From Histomonas meleagridis (Eukaryota; Parabasalia; Tritrichomonadida; Dientamoebidae), in the NCBI GenBank assembly GCA_020186115.1, contig WSYJ01000030.1:186001-250000 (forward strand): a DNA stretch of 64,000 nucleotides. The letters are read 5' to 3'. Below, piece by piece: positions 50,657 to 60,532 of the stretch; the stretch's first letter is position 1; each line of letters starts with the position of its first letter. The translations under genes were made by a program, and so were the position numbers. Under the pieces are notes generated by a model. The model made no database searches. It had not been told where the DNA came from and worked only from the letters and a program-made list of their open reading frames with translations.

Positions 50657-51604
50657 ATGAACATTAATTACATGAGGCAGAATATTTCTGTTTTAGATAT
50701 ATCAAGCCTTAAAGCACCACTTTATTTATATCAACCAGATGTCCAACCAACTCCTGAAGGAGGCATTGTCAAAGAACCCGAACCAAACCTACGAAAGACC
50801 AAAGACAAATTCTTAATTGTCAACAAAGACTTTGCAAAAAGTCCAGATGAACAAAGTTGGTATTTATATACTAGTGACAATAGAGTATTCAAAGGCACTC
50901 CTGACACTTTCAAAGGAGCCATTATTACACGAGATGAGCAAGGTTTTCATCTTTCCTTTATTGATAATTCCATCAAGTTTTCACCAGAACTTAATCTTGA
51001 TGCCAAGAAAGGACTCGACATTGACACCATTCAGAACAACCAACGTCGTGATCGTGAACATCGAGAAAGAATGATGCAAAGTGAATACAAATTTCTTCTT
51101 GACCCGATCAAGAAAGATCAAGAAGAACGTGAGCGCAATAAAAAAGCGCTTGCTAAAGGTTCTGATTCTGATGCCGATGTTTCAGATGAATTCGATGATG
51201 ACGATGAAGGACTTGGCGATCTTTTCGATGATATTCCTGAAGTTTCTGATAACGAAAATCTTCTCGACTCAGATCTTTCCTCGGACAATGGCGAAGAGGA
51301 AGAAAAGAAAGAGAACAAACGAAAAGCGGAGGCTGAAGAGCGTCGACGTTTACAGGCAGGTCCACAAGAATCAAACGAAGACATCGTCGACAGTATCTAT
51401 GGCCCACCAGTAATCAAAGAGGACGAAGTGGTGAGGTTCATAATCGAAATTGGGCCTGTAACAAAAGATCAATTGCTGCATAAGTTTAAGTCAAAATTAA
51501 AGACGGATAAACAAAAAATTGCGTTTAAGGAAATTGTGACAAAAAGATTAAGAATTATTAAAATACATGGAAAGACTCACTTCAACCTAAAGAAAAATAA
51601 CTAA
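50657..51604 (+). CDS. TFIIF alpha subunit (RAP74)
   Basis: 315 residues from ATG 50657; the frame is open further upstream but without ATG, and an Inr-like TCATTC lies ~25 bp before this start. The N-terminal dimerisation region is recognisable (KDFAKSPDEQSWYLYTSDN then RVFKGTPD, aligning with W.LR...GR.FKG of RAP74). A long acidic, then lysine-rich middle follows (DSDADVSDEFDDDDEGLGDL, EEEEKKENKRK). The C-terminal ~65 residues are the RAP74 winged helix: KEDEVVRFIIEIGPVTKDQLL, then KRLRIIKIHGKTHFNLK. TFIIF binds RNA polymerase II in the pre-initiation complex and helps elongation. Much shorter than the human protein, as in other protists. The stop is TAA followed by A. Confidence 0.88.
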   Translation: MNINYMRQNISVLDISSLKAPLYLYQPDVQPTPEGGIVKEPEPNLRKTKDKFLIVNKDFAKSPDEQSWYLYTSDNRVFKGTPDTFKGAIITRDEQGFHLSFIDNSIKFSPELNLDAKKGLDIDTIQNNQRRDREHRERMMQSEYKFLLDPIKKDQEERERNKKALAKGSDSDADVSDEFDDDDEGLGDLFDDIPEVSDNENLLDSDLSSDNGEEEEKKENKRKAEAEERRRLQAGPQESNEDIVDSIYGPPVIKEDEVVRFIIEIGPVTKDQLLHKFKSKLKTDKQKIAFKEIVTKRLRIIKIHGKTHFNLKKNN

Positions 51605-52041
51605 AATTTAAAAATAATATTTTTTTTATTATCGCATTTTTTCAAAAATTATTTCAACATGATTTCTTGTAAATTTAAAATCACTTAAATATTTAATTAA
51701 ATTATTCTGGTATAAACAAATTCATTAAATATTAATCTCAAAATGGTGATATTGATATGATAAAAATATGAATATAAAACATACATAATGTTGTAATTAT
51801 AAAAATATCACTCTCAAGTCTAAAGATGATGAATCACAAGAAATTTGGAAAAATTAATGTTCACTTTTTTTTTTTTCATTATTATAAGCTATAGCTTAAA
51901 ATTTACATATCAATCGTAATTACGTTGAATTCAAATATCTTATACAAAAAAAGTTATCGTTCAAATAAAAAGTCACATAAACTATACAAAAAATTACATG
52001 TAATTCATGAATTTGTGCTCAACAGTGTGTGCATGTCTAAG
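51605..52041. other. intergenic region, TFIIF-alpha to ankyrin relic
   Basis: 437 bp of AT-rich DNA with a T10 run near 51867. No feature recognised. Confidence 0.4.
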
Positions 52042-52880
52042 TTATAAACTTCCAGGCGTCAGCTAAAAAAGTATTGGAATTATTCGATTCAAATTGTTCA
52101 CATTTAATATTATTACAAGTTACTTAGTTTATAATGCATTTTCATCACGAAAGCAAGAATTTGATATATACTTTGATATTTTAAAAACAACTCCAAACGA
52201 AAGAAGAAGAAATTAATCAAAATATTGTTAAACTAATATCAATTTTTATCAAATGTATATCTACAATGAACGCACAAAATTCATATTATTTAATTGAGAA
52301 AACGATTGAACAAAATTTAATTGATAAAAATATCACTAAAAATATTCATTCAAAATATTTCTCTCATTATAAAACAGAAGAAGAAAACAAATACCAAACT
52401 CATATGGAACTTGGGTTTAATGGAAATGAGGATATGCTCAAAAAGAATGATTGGGAGCTTCATAAGAAGGACATAATCCAAATGAAAATACAAAAATAAT
52501 TAAAAATGATGAAATCGAAAAACTTCAAGAAATATCATCACAAAATGATTTTTATTTTAATCAAACAATAAAACCATCACTTTACGAAAGATATTCATTT
52601 ATTAACCAAAGGAATGTTACATTAATTGATTATGCAGCATTTTTTTCTTCAGTTAAATGTTCTAAATATTTACTTATGAATGGTGCAAATGGATTTAATG
52701 CAAGTAAATATGCAGTTGCAGGTGGAAATGAAGAAATTATTCGATATTGATCGTGTTTTTTCTGATTTATTCTCATAAAGATATTTAAAGATATCATTTT
52801 GATGAAATTTAATTGCTGTTTTATATGCATCTTTAAATGATGAATAATTTTGTTCACACAAATGAATGATTTGATACTGT
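52042..52880 (+). pseudogene. ankyrin-family pseudogene with internal inversion
   Basis: Plus-strand remains of a DUF3447/ankyrin gene run from about 52042 (LELFDSNCSH, then SSRKQEFDIYFDILK) through a partial frame 52266-52499 (NAQNSYYLIEKTIEQNLID) and the conserved block to GGNEEIIRY near 52748. Frameshifts and stops separate these pieces and there is no start codon. From about 52750 to 52880 the continuation lies on the opposite strand (IIHLCEQNYSSFKDAYKTA then IKFHQNDIFKYLYENKSEK). So the gene was broken by a local inversion at the GGNxEIIHLCEQ point. Closest in pattern to loci 4 and 6. Confidence 0.85.
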
Positions 52881-53133
52881 TTCACATGGATCATTTAAAT
52901 CGTGTACATCTTCGTCATATCTACTGTCTAATTCGATGTCATTATCATCGAAACTTTGCGTTTCATCTGTTTTAATATTTCGACGTCTTAAGTTCTTATT
53001 CACTTATTTGCGCGCATTACGTAAAAGTTTCTCTTCGTTAGGTGGGAAACATTCAGTAACTTTCTCTATACCAAACATTGATATGCATTTCTCTATTAAT
53101 TTATGTCCTTTGCCTTTAATTTCCCAATTTGTC
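52881..53133 (-). pseudogene. fragment resembling the C-terminus of RRP12
   Basis: On the minus strand one frame reads KKTNWEIKGKGHKLIEKCIS, MFGIEKVTECFPPNEEKLLRNARK, a stop, then NKNLRRRNIKTDETQSF and an acidic tail. The basic helix plus G(I/Y)E.V....P....KLL.N.RK pattern recalls the C-terminal end of RRP12 (NUC173), a 40S pre-ribosome factor. An in-frame TAA and the missing body make it a relic. It adjoins the inverted ankyrin block, so several breakpoints lie close together. Confidence 0.45.
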
Positions 53134-53148
53134 TTTTTACTAGAGTTG

Positions 53149-53328
53149 GATATGGCGTTGGAACAGAAGAGTGTTCCCCAAAGTGATAACATAAAATATG
53201 AAGATGAAGATAGTGAAGCAAAGAATGAAAAAGCGAATACATTTATTGAAGGAATGTCAAGTAAAAACATTGAAGAAGATCCTTTCTCAGATGATTTTAA
53301 AGATGAAAAATTTAATGTTCAAATCTAA
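53149..53328 (+). CDS. 59-residue acidic ORF, possible gene fragment
   Basis: ATG 53149 to TAA 53328, reading MALEQKSVPQSDNIKYEDED then EGMSSKNIEEDPFSDDFKDE. Very acidic with no known domain. It could be a displaced acidic tail of the neighbouring RRP12-like relic, as both have Asp/Glu-rich ends, or a real small gene. The upstream region has no motif typical of other starts. Confidence 0.25.
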   Translation, partial: DMALEQKSVPQSDNIKYEDEDSEAKNEKANTFIEGMSSKNIEEDPFSDDFKDEKFNVQI

Positions 53329-53636
53329 TTTGAACAAATGAAAATTAGTAAAAATAGTAAAATGGTAATTTTTTATTAAAAATGTGCAATTATGAAACCA
53401 AAGCTTTAAGCTAAAGAATGAAAATATCAGCTCAGATTCCATTCTGTAGCATATTTCGTTTATTTTCAAAAATCCGTTTCAATAGGAAATTCTATTAACG
53501 ATAACTGATTTTCAGAACAATAATACCGTTTACTGCTTTGAATTCTCTATCGGTTGTCTACGGATTAAGTAAAGCTTTTATCGTACTTTTCAATATACTA
53601 TTCAAATGGATGACGACAAACATAGTCAATCGGATG
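53329..53636. other. upstream region of uS4
   Basis: About 310 bp. Contains ACCGTTTAC near 53527 and ATCGGTTGTC near 53550, so the CGGTT-type motif is also present upstream of this ribosomal gene. No coding content. Confidence 0.4.
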
Positions 53637-53647
53637 TTTGGCCTTTC
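53637..53647 (+). promoter_or_regulatory. ribosomal-protein promoter motif TTTGGCCTTTC
   Basis: Identical to the motif before eS19; ends 5 bp before the uS4 ATG, so it probably overlaps the transcription start. Confidence 0.55.
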
Positions 53648-53652
53648 TACAT

Positions 53653-54225
53653 ATGACGAGCCACAACTTCGGCCGTACTTTCAAGAAACCAATGCGTCCA
53701 TATGAAAAGGAACGTATTCACCGTGAACTTAAGGTTGTCGGTGAATACGGCCTTAAGAACAAACGCGAACTTTGGAGGGTAAATTATACTCTTGCAAAAA
53801 TCCGCAAAGCTGCACGTAACCTTCTCATGCTTCCAGAAAACGACACAAAACGTATTTTTGAAGGTGCTGCCCTCCTTCGTCGTCTCACACGTCTTGGTGT
53901 TCTTGATGAAACAAAGCAGAAACTCGATTATGTACTTTCACTCACACCAAACGATCTTCTTGATCGCCGTCTTCAAACGCAAGTTCATAAAGCTGCACTT
54001 GCCAAATCAATTCACCATGCTCGTACATTGATAAATCATCGTCATATTGCAGTTGAAAACCAACTTGTCAACCAACCACAATTTCTTGTTTGGAAGGAAT
54101 CTGAGCGAAATATTCGCTACGCTGATAATTCTGTTATGACAACTGAAAAGGCTGGACGTAAGAGGAGAATGAGAGCTAAAGATGCTGCTAAGAAACAAGG
54201 AAAGGGTGATGACTTCTCTGAGTAA
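53653..54225 (+). CDS. RPS9: 40S ribosomal protein uS4 (S9)
   Basis: 190 residues from ATG 53653 ([20 protein letters not shown]); a TTG frame five codons upstream overlaps the promoter motif and is not the start. The core [20 protein letters not shown], then [11 protein letters not shown], and [20 protein letters not shown] are diagnostic of eukaryotic uS4/S9. It binds 18S rRNA in the 40S body near the mRNA entry. The stop is TAA followed by A. Confidence 0.97.
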   Translation: MTSHNFGRTFKKPMRPYEKERIHRELKVVGEYGLKNKRELWRVNYTLAKIRKAARNLLMLPENDTKRIFEGAALLRRLTRLGVLDETKQKLDYVLSLTPNDLLDRRLQTQVHKAALAKSIHHARTLINHRHIAVENQLVNQPQFLVWKESERNIRYADNSVMTTEKAGRKRRMRAKDAAKKQGKGDDFSE

Positions 54226-54478
54226 ACAAATCTGATTACGTTTGATTTTTGAATTACTATTTTAAAAATGTTGTTTCTTGTGAGATTTTCCCTGAGAAAA
54301 CACGAACAACTCTTCATTTATTCTTTTTTATATGAAGTAATTTGAGTTCAAAGCTTTCACTAAGTGAATCACTGTTTCATTGTGACATCACACTAAAGCA
54401 AATGTAAACTATACAATTATTGAGAGTTTCCGTTTACAATTAAAAATTCTGAAGCGTACGTTAGCTATTACAAGAGCG

Positions 54479-57022
54479 ATGTCTGATAGTTCACCACTTT
54501 CAACACCAATTCATTCAGAATCAGAATATTCAGAATCAGATTCTGATGTACAATCAACACGAATTGGCGACAATTTTGAAAGTGAGCCTGAGGGCGAAGA
54601 TTTGGCAGATACAGTTCGAACAGATTATAGAGCAATTCCAGAACTTGATACATATGAAGATGCTGGATTGGATACTGCAACGTATGAACAAATGTCTGCT
54701 GAGGATCGCTTAAATGCAGAACTTGAAATTCGTAGAAGAAATCAAACAATGCGTGGTCCAGCAGATCTTGGATGGGACTCTGACGATGAAATGTCAATTA
54801 TTGGAAGAAGAAACAGAATAAGACAAAGAGCTCGTGATGGAGATCTTGATCCATTAAATGAATTATTCAAAGTCGATAATGATAATCCAGTTATTCTTCA
54901 AGACGTTACAGGGCCGCTTACACAATATCTCGAAAGACCAGAAATTCGTCATGAAATTGCACGCAGATTTCATGATTTTTTAATTAATTACAAAAGTGGT
55001 GACGGCGAGCCATTATACATTAACAGAATCAAACAAATGGCTTCTCAAAACAGAATTAGCTTTGAGGTTTCATATGTTCATTTAGCTCAACATACGCCAA
55101 TTATTGGAATTTGGCTTGGAGATGCACCAACTCAAATATTAGAAATTTTGGATGATGCAGCTTTTGCACTTGTTACTAACAATGCACTTTTCCCTGAATT
55201 TACAAGAATTTCTCCAGAAATACATGTTCGTATATCTGATCTTCAAATTGTAGATGAGCTTCGGAACTTACGTCAGATACATCTTAATGCACTTATCAAA
55301 ACTCGTGGTGTTGTTACAAAACGTACATCAGTTTTTCCACAACTTCGAATCGTTAAATGGAAATGTTCTAGATGTGGTAACACAATTGGTCCATTTCCGG
55401 TAACAGATGAAAAACCAGTTCCACCTAATTATTGCCCTGTTTGCACAGCTAAAAGCGGATTTACAATAGATACAGCATCGACCGTTTACAGAAATTATCA
55501 AAGAATTACAATTCAAGAGCCTCCAGGCTCAGTACAACCAGGTCGTTTACCACGTACCAAGGAAGTTGTTTTATATGCAGACTTAGCAGATTGTTGTCGA
55601 CCAGGTGAAGAAGTTGAAATCACAGGAATTTACAAACACATGATGGACATTCGTCGTCAAGGCTTTCCAGTATTTTCCACAATGATTGAAGCTAATCATG
55701 TTTCTCGTAGTGGTGATTCATATTCAGCAATATCAATTACTAAAGAAGAAGAGCAACAAATCATTGAACTTTCAAAACAACCAGACATTTCAAAGACAAT
55801 TTTCGAATCTATTGCACCCTCAATCTTTGGACATGAAAATATCAAAGCGGCGATAGCACTTTCTTTATTTGGAGGCCGTCGGAAAGACTTCAGAGATCGC
55901 CATAACATCAGAGGCGACATAAACGTTCTCCTTTTGGGGGACCCCGGAACTGCCAAATCGCAATTTCTGAAATATGCCGAATCTATTGCGCCACGTGCAG
56001 TATTCACAACAGGCAAAGGTGCATCTGCTGTTGGACTTACAGCGTCAGTCCATTTAGAACATTCGACAGGTGAATGGACGTTAGAAGGCGGAGCATTAGT
56101 TTTAGCAGATGGCGGCGTCTGTTTAATTGACGAGTTCGACAAGATGAGTGATAAAGATCGCACGTCAATTCATGAAGCTATGGAACAACAATCAATCTCA
56201 ATCTCAAAAGCTGGCATTGTCACAACATTATTAGCACGCTGCTCGGTCATTGCAGCATGTAATCCCATCCATGGGCGCTATGATGGGTCATTATCCTTTT
56301 CACAAAATTCGGGTTTATCGGAACCGATTTTATCACGTTTCGATGTTTTATGTGTTGTTAAAGATGTTGTAGATTCGATACTTGATGCGAAATTAGCTGA
56401 TTACGTCATTAAATCACATCAAGGCGAAACACATCAAAACGGGTTAGACGAAGAAATATTGCGGAAGTACATTGCATATGCGCGAAAGAATGTTCAGCCG
56501 AAACTAAGTGATATCGATAACCAGAAACTTGTTTCGTTATATAATGAGTTGAGAGAAGAAAGTGAAAAAGGTGGCGGAGCAAGAATTACTGTTCGACATT
56601 TGGAATCGATCATTCGACTTGCTGAAGCACACGCGAGACTTCACTTGAGGAATAATGTGATTGAGTCCGATGTGAATTTTGCGATTTCGTTGATATTGGA
56701 ATCATTTGTTTCGACTGAGAAATATGCGAATAAGAAATACTTGGAAAAGAAATTCAGTAGATATTTGGTATACGGAAGGGATAGAAATGATTTGCTGTTA
56801 CATGTGATACATACAATGGTGAGAGAAAGAATCGCGTTCATGAACTTGAGAAGAAGCGGGATTGAGTATGAGGATAAAACGAGAAAAATAGTGATAAAGA
56901 AAAGTGATTTCGAGGCAAGGGCAAAAGACATCGGAGTGAACGATTTCCATACGTTTTATCAATCTCAAAAGTTTAGAAATGATTTCATGCAAACAGATAC
57001 AGAAATTATACGTGAAGCTTAA
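54479..57022 (+). CDS. MCM2: MCM2 replicative helicase subunit
   Basis: 847 residues. The N-terminus is acidic with the MCM2-type segment DYRAIPELDTYEDAGLD and DSDDEMSIIGRRNRIRQR. A C4 zinc motif (CSRCGN...CPVC) lies near residues 295-320. Walker A is GDPGTAKSQ (about 490), Walker B is CLIDEFDKM (about 545), and the arginine finger is LSRFDVL (about 617). IHEAMEQQSISISKAGIVT is the conserved presensor region. The C-terminal winged-helix region is present. MCM2 acts in the MCM2-7 ring at replication origins and forks. Full length, no lost motifs. The stop is TAA followed by A. Confidence 0.96.
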   Translation: MSDSSPLSTPIHSESEYSESDSDVQSTRIGDNFESEPEGEDLADTVRTDYRAIPELDTYEDAGLDTATYEQMSAEDRLNAELEIRRRNQTMRGPADLGWDSDDEMSIIGRRNRIRQRARDGDLDPLNELFKVDNDNPVILQDVTGPLTQYLERPEIRHEIARRFHDFLINYKSGDGEPLYINRIKQMASQNRISFEVSYVHLAQHTPIIGIWLGDAPTQILEILDDAAFALVTNNALFPEFTRISPEIHVRISDLQIVDELRNLRQIHLNALIKTRGVVTKRTSVFPQLRIVKWKCSRCGNTIGPFPVTDEKPVPPNYCPVCTAKSGFTIDTASTVYRNYQRITIQEPPGSVQPGRLPRTKEVVLYADLADCCRPGEEVEITGIYKHMMDIRRQGFPVFSTMIEANHVSRSGDSYSAISITKEEEQQIIELSKQPDISKTIFESIAPSIFGHENIKAAIALSLFGGRRKDFRDRHNIRGDINVLLLGDPGTAKSQFLKYAESIAPRAVFTTGKGASAVGLTASVHLEHSTGEWTLEGGALVLADGGVCLIDEFDKMSDKDRTSIHEAMEQQSISISKAGIVTTLLARCSVIAACNPIHGRYDGSLSFSQNSGLSEPILSRFDVLCVVKDVVDSILDAKLADYVIKSHQGETHQNGLDEEILRKYIAYARKNVQPKLSDIDNQKLVSLYNELREESEKGGGARITVRHLESIIRLAEAHARLHLRNNVIESDVNFAISLILESFVSTEKYANKKYLEKKFSRYLVYGRDRNDLLLHVIHTMVRERIAFMNLRRSGIEYEDKTRKIVIKKSDFEARAKDIGVNDFHTFYQSQKFRNDFMQTDTEIIREA

Positions 57023-57609
57023 ATAAAATTATTTTTTTTGATAATTTTGTAATAATATGATTTATGGTGACTTAGAAAAAGATGAAAGAACACAATACAA
57101 AGCTTCAACGTTGAAGCTTAAAATCGATTTTTTAATGTGCTTGTGATTATCTTATTCTTTCCAAAAAAATTTTGGATAAATTGGGTTATCCTTAGCAATG
57201 TATTGATGTTACGCCTTATAAACAATTTTTTGGTAGTATCATTTTGCTAAGGTTTCAGTCATTCACATCTAAGTGAATCTTATTAATTCCAAATCAATGG
57301 TATAATTAATTATAAGAAAGAAAAAGTCAATCTTTGTCTCAAAAACGTATAGCCTCAATGACCTAAAGAAGTGTTAGTTCAATAATTGTTTTCTTTCCTT
57401 TTAAGAAACCCACAAGATAACCGAATCAACCCAGCCAAATAACTGATTCAAATTTGAATAATTCTTTGGTGAGTTGAACACAAATTCAATCCGATTGAAT
57501 ATTCAATTGAAATTGAGTGGGAAATTGTCCGGGGATATTGAAAACTCAGATTTAAACGTATATTCTTATGAAAAATTGAATACTTTCAGTTCAGCTCCCA
57601 AAGCGCTCC
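57023..57609. other. intergenic region, MCM2 to Myb
   Basis: About 590 bp. Contains GCTTCAACGTTGAAGC (57106-57121), a 16-bp perfect palindrome just after the MCM2 gene, and CCGAATCAACCC near 57420. A short open frame at 57474-57680 is not convincing. Confidence 0.4.
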
Positions 57610-58215
57610 ATGAACTTTGCTCAGAGGGGGAATCAAATAATCACAGTTCCACCTCACACACATGTTATGCGAACATCTAAAGCACCAATAAAATCTAAGT
57701 TCAGCCTTCAAGAAGATGCAAAATTATTATCTTTAGTTTTGGAACATGGAACAAAGAATTGGATTCAAATCTCTCAACTCATGGGTACTAGAAATCCTAG
57801 ACAATGCAGAGAAAGGTGGAATAATTACATAAATCCTGATTTAAGGAAAGATCCTTGGACTCCTGAAGAAGATAAAATCCTTGAGGAGAAATATGCAGAG
57901 ATAGGACCAAAGTGGAATAAGCTTGCTCGATTTTTTGAAAATCGATCTGATAATAGTATTCGTAATCGTTGGATGATGATTTCAAGACATCGTTCAGTAG
58001 CAACAAACCCAAACAACACAAATAATGTTGAGCCTGTATCACGTGCTAAGAGTTGTAAGCCACAATTGCCGACAAGTCCAGAAACAATCAAAGTTGTTTC
58101 ATCAAATTTGGGAGATTTCAAATCTTTTGAAGAACCCTTTATCTTTAACACTGAATTTGACTTTACTTTCGAAGAAAAAAGGTTTGACGCTTGGGAGAAT
58201 TTTTCATTCTTCTAA
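57610..58215 (+). CDS. R2R3 Myb-domain DNA-binding protein
   Basis: 201 residues from ATG 57610. Two Myb repeats: FSLQEDAKLLSLVLEHGTKN, W(I)QISQLMGTRNPRQCRERWNNYI, then PWTPEEDKILEEKYAEIGPK, WNKLARFFENRSDNSIRNRW. The recognition helices NPRQCRERW and SDNSIRNRW are the classic Myb forms, closer to animal c-Myb than those of the 11215 gene. The C-terminal ~75 residues are Ser/Pro-rich then acidic and aromatic (FIFNTEFDFTFEEKRFD), which could serve as an activation region. Targets unknown. The stop TAA is followed by A. Confidence 0.92.
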   Translation: MNFAQRGNQIITVPPHTHVMRTSKAPIKSKFSLQEDAKLLSLVLEHGTKNWIQISQLMGTRNPRQCRERWNNYINPDLRKDPWTPEEDKILEEKYAEIGPKWNKLARFFENRSDNSIRNRWMMISRHRSVATNPNNTNNVEPVSRAKSCKPQLPTSPETIKVVSSNLGDFKSFEEPFIFNTEFDFTFEEKRFDAWENFSFF

Positions 58216-58578
58216 AAAATTTTAAGTTTTGATTTTTTTCACACTCTGAATTCCATTCAAATATTGAATACATGGAGATTTTACGATAGGTTTAGATCGC
58301 TTTTATTTGTGTGCGAAGAGTTAACTCTTTAAGTGTGTATTCGCTTATTAATATTATATTTTTAATCGTTAAATATGATGTCATTCGTTTTGAAAATAAA
58401 TTTGGTGATTTTTTCAAAATTAATTTTTGTTGATATAATCGAAAAATCAAAAACTCGACATGTTAACTTTATCCATTTATAGGAATTGTTGATATATCTT
58501 CGTAAAGTACATTCAAGATAATAATAATTTATGTCGTAAGCTGTTCGATATGAAGTGATTTTTACAACAAGTTTCGAA

Positions 58579-58752
58579 ATGCTCCATGAACAAAGTTCAT
58601 ATAAATACTGTATAATGGCATTTACTACAGTAATAAGTTTGTTGTATGGTTTCATTGATGAAGAAAAAGAATATGAATTTAGTCAAATTTTTTGTCAGTA
58701 TCACAAAAAGTCATATTTTGAAACTTTATTTCAGAAAAAACTACCTATTTAA
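58579..58752 (+). CDS. 57-residue hypothetical ORF
   Basis: ATG 58579 to TAA 58752. Reads MLHEQSSYKYCIMAFTTVIS then an acidic and aromatic tail. No family recognised. It lies next to ankyrin relics and may itself be a degenerate N-terminus of that family, but I could not align it with any copy. Confidence 0.2.
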   Translation: MLHEQSSYKYCIMAFTTVISLLYGFIDEEKEYEFSQIFCQYHKKSYFETLFQKKLPI

Positions 58753-58879
58753 ATGCGGCATTTTTTTCTTGGAACATGCAAAATGATAAAAAACTTCATA
58801 TTTTCACATCCAATAAATGAACAAATTCGTGAACAACTTTTTTTGATTATTCGCACTAAATCTTTATGTATATATACAA

Positions 58880-59026
58880 TATCAATTCCTTTTAGTTCAT
58901 AAGCGTAAACATTTAACTGAAGAAAAATTGGTACATAATTAATTAAATAGACATTTTTCTGATTAACAAATGAGCATCTTTTATACAGTGCTGGTATTAT
59001 TGTTTGATTAAAATCAAAATTTCTGA
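58880..59026 (-). pseudogene. decayed DUF3447/ankyrin fragment
   Basis: On the minus strand the sequence reads NFDFNQTIIPALYKRCSFVN, then QKNVYLINYVPIF and ELKGIDI. This parallels FDFNQTIKPSLYERCSFINQ and NVTLIDYAAFF of the intact copies, with many substitutions and a collapse into the KGIDI motif. It is separate from locus 6, whose terminal core ends at 59150. Confidence 0.75.
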
Positions 59027-59149
59027 TTTTTTTTTTTTTGAGAAGATAATTGATTTAAAGACCTTTATTTAAATAAATATGAATTAGTGATAAACATCTT
59101 CTTTATTCATCAAAAAAAGGGTGGGGCAGAACTTTTTGCATCCTATAGT

Positions 59150-60532
59150 TCACGCAATAACACACGTGTTCCTTTTCTGACGAATTAAACTCACTATTTC
59201 TGTATGACCATTTTCAGATGCTTTCATAAGTGCTGTTCTAAATAATTCAAATAACTTCCAAATATTATTTTGAAATTTCAAATTATTAAAATAAATTTTA
59301 AATAAAATAAATAAATATCTTTAGCATCAATATCAATTCCTTTTTGTTCAAGAAGTAATTTAACTATTTCTGTATGACCATATCGAGATGCCCATATAAG
59401 TGCTGTATTAAATATTTTAAATAGTTTCCAAATATTATTTTGAAATTTCAAATTATTAAAATTAATTTTAAATAAAACAAATAAATATCCTTAGCATTAA
59501 TATCAATTCCTTCTTGTTCAAGAAGTAATTTAACTATTTCTGTACGACCATTTGAAGATGCTTTCATAAGTGCTGTTTGAAATAATTTAAATAATTTCCA
59601 AATATTATTTTGAAATATAAAATTTTTAAAATAAATTTCACTTTTAGCATTAATATCAATTCCTTCTTGTTCTAGAAGTAATTTAACTATTTCTGTACGA
59701 CCATTTGAAGATGCCAAAATAAGTGCTGTTACAAATAATTTAAATAATTTCCAAATATTATTTTGAAATATAAAATTTTTAAAATAAATTTCACTTTTAG
59801 CATTAATATCAATTCCTTCTTGTTCTAGAAGCAATTTAACTATTTCTGTACGACCATTTGAAGATGCTTTCATAAGTGCTGTTTGAAATAATTTAAATAA
59901 TTTCCAAATATTATTTTGAAATATAAAATTTTTAAAATAAATTTCATTTTTAGCATTAATATCAATTCCTTCTTGTTCTAGAAGTAATTTAACTATTTCT
60001 GTACGACCATTTGAAGATGCCAAAATAAGTGCTGTATCAAATAATTTAAATAATTTCCAAATATTATTTTGAAATAATAAATTATTAAAATAAATTCTTA
60101 ATAAAACAAATAAATATCTTTATCATTAATATTTATTCCTTTTTGTTCAAGAAGTAATTTAACTATTTCTATATGACCATTTTCAGATGCTCTAATAAGT
60201 GCTGTTTCAAATAATATATATAATTTCCAAATATTATTTTGAAATAAGAAATTATTAAAACAAATATTAAATAAAATAAATAAATATTTTTGGCATTTAT
60301 TTCAATTCCCTCTTGTTCTAGAAGCAATTTAACAATTTCTGTGTGGCCACCAAAAGATGCAAACATAAATGTTGTAAAAAATAATTTAAATAATTTTCCT
60401 TTTATATTTTAAAACATAAAAATAATAAAATAATTATTTTGTAAAACATGTAAATATTTTTTCCATTAATATCAATTCCTTCTTGTTTAAGCAGTAGTTT
60501 AACTACTTCTAAATTATGTTCAATAGAAGCAA
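59150..60532 (-). repeat. split ankyrin-repeat tail of locus 6
   Basis: Minus-strand cores carry the AGTGCTGT signature at about 59228, 59399, 59569, 59722, 59875, 60028 and 60198, with further cores toward 60532. Steps are 171, 170, 153, 153, 153 and 170 bp. The three 153-bp units are almost identical and read through in one frame (60023-59448). The 170-bp units contain stops. The final core (TALMKASENGHTEIVSLIRQ then KRNTCVIA) ends with TGA at 59150-59152. Confidence 0.82.

Larger units (their letters stand above)
58216..59149. other. intergenic region with small ORF and ankyrin relic
   Basis: About 930 bp between the Myb gene and the end of ankyrin locus 6. Contains a 57-residue ORF (58579-58752) and a decayed ankyrin fragment (58880-59026), otherwise AT-rich. 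Confidence 0.5.

Noticed and set aside
51118-51413. Ser-rich or Arg-rich frames within TFIIF-alpha
   Set aside because: They arise from reading the acidic/basic low-complexity segment in other frames.
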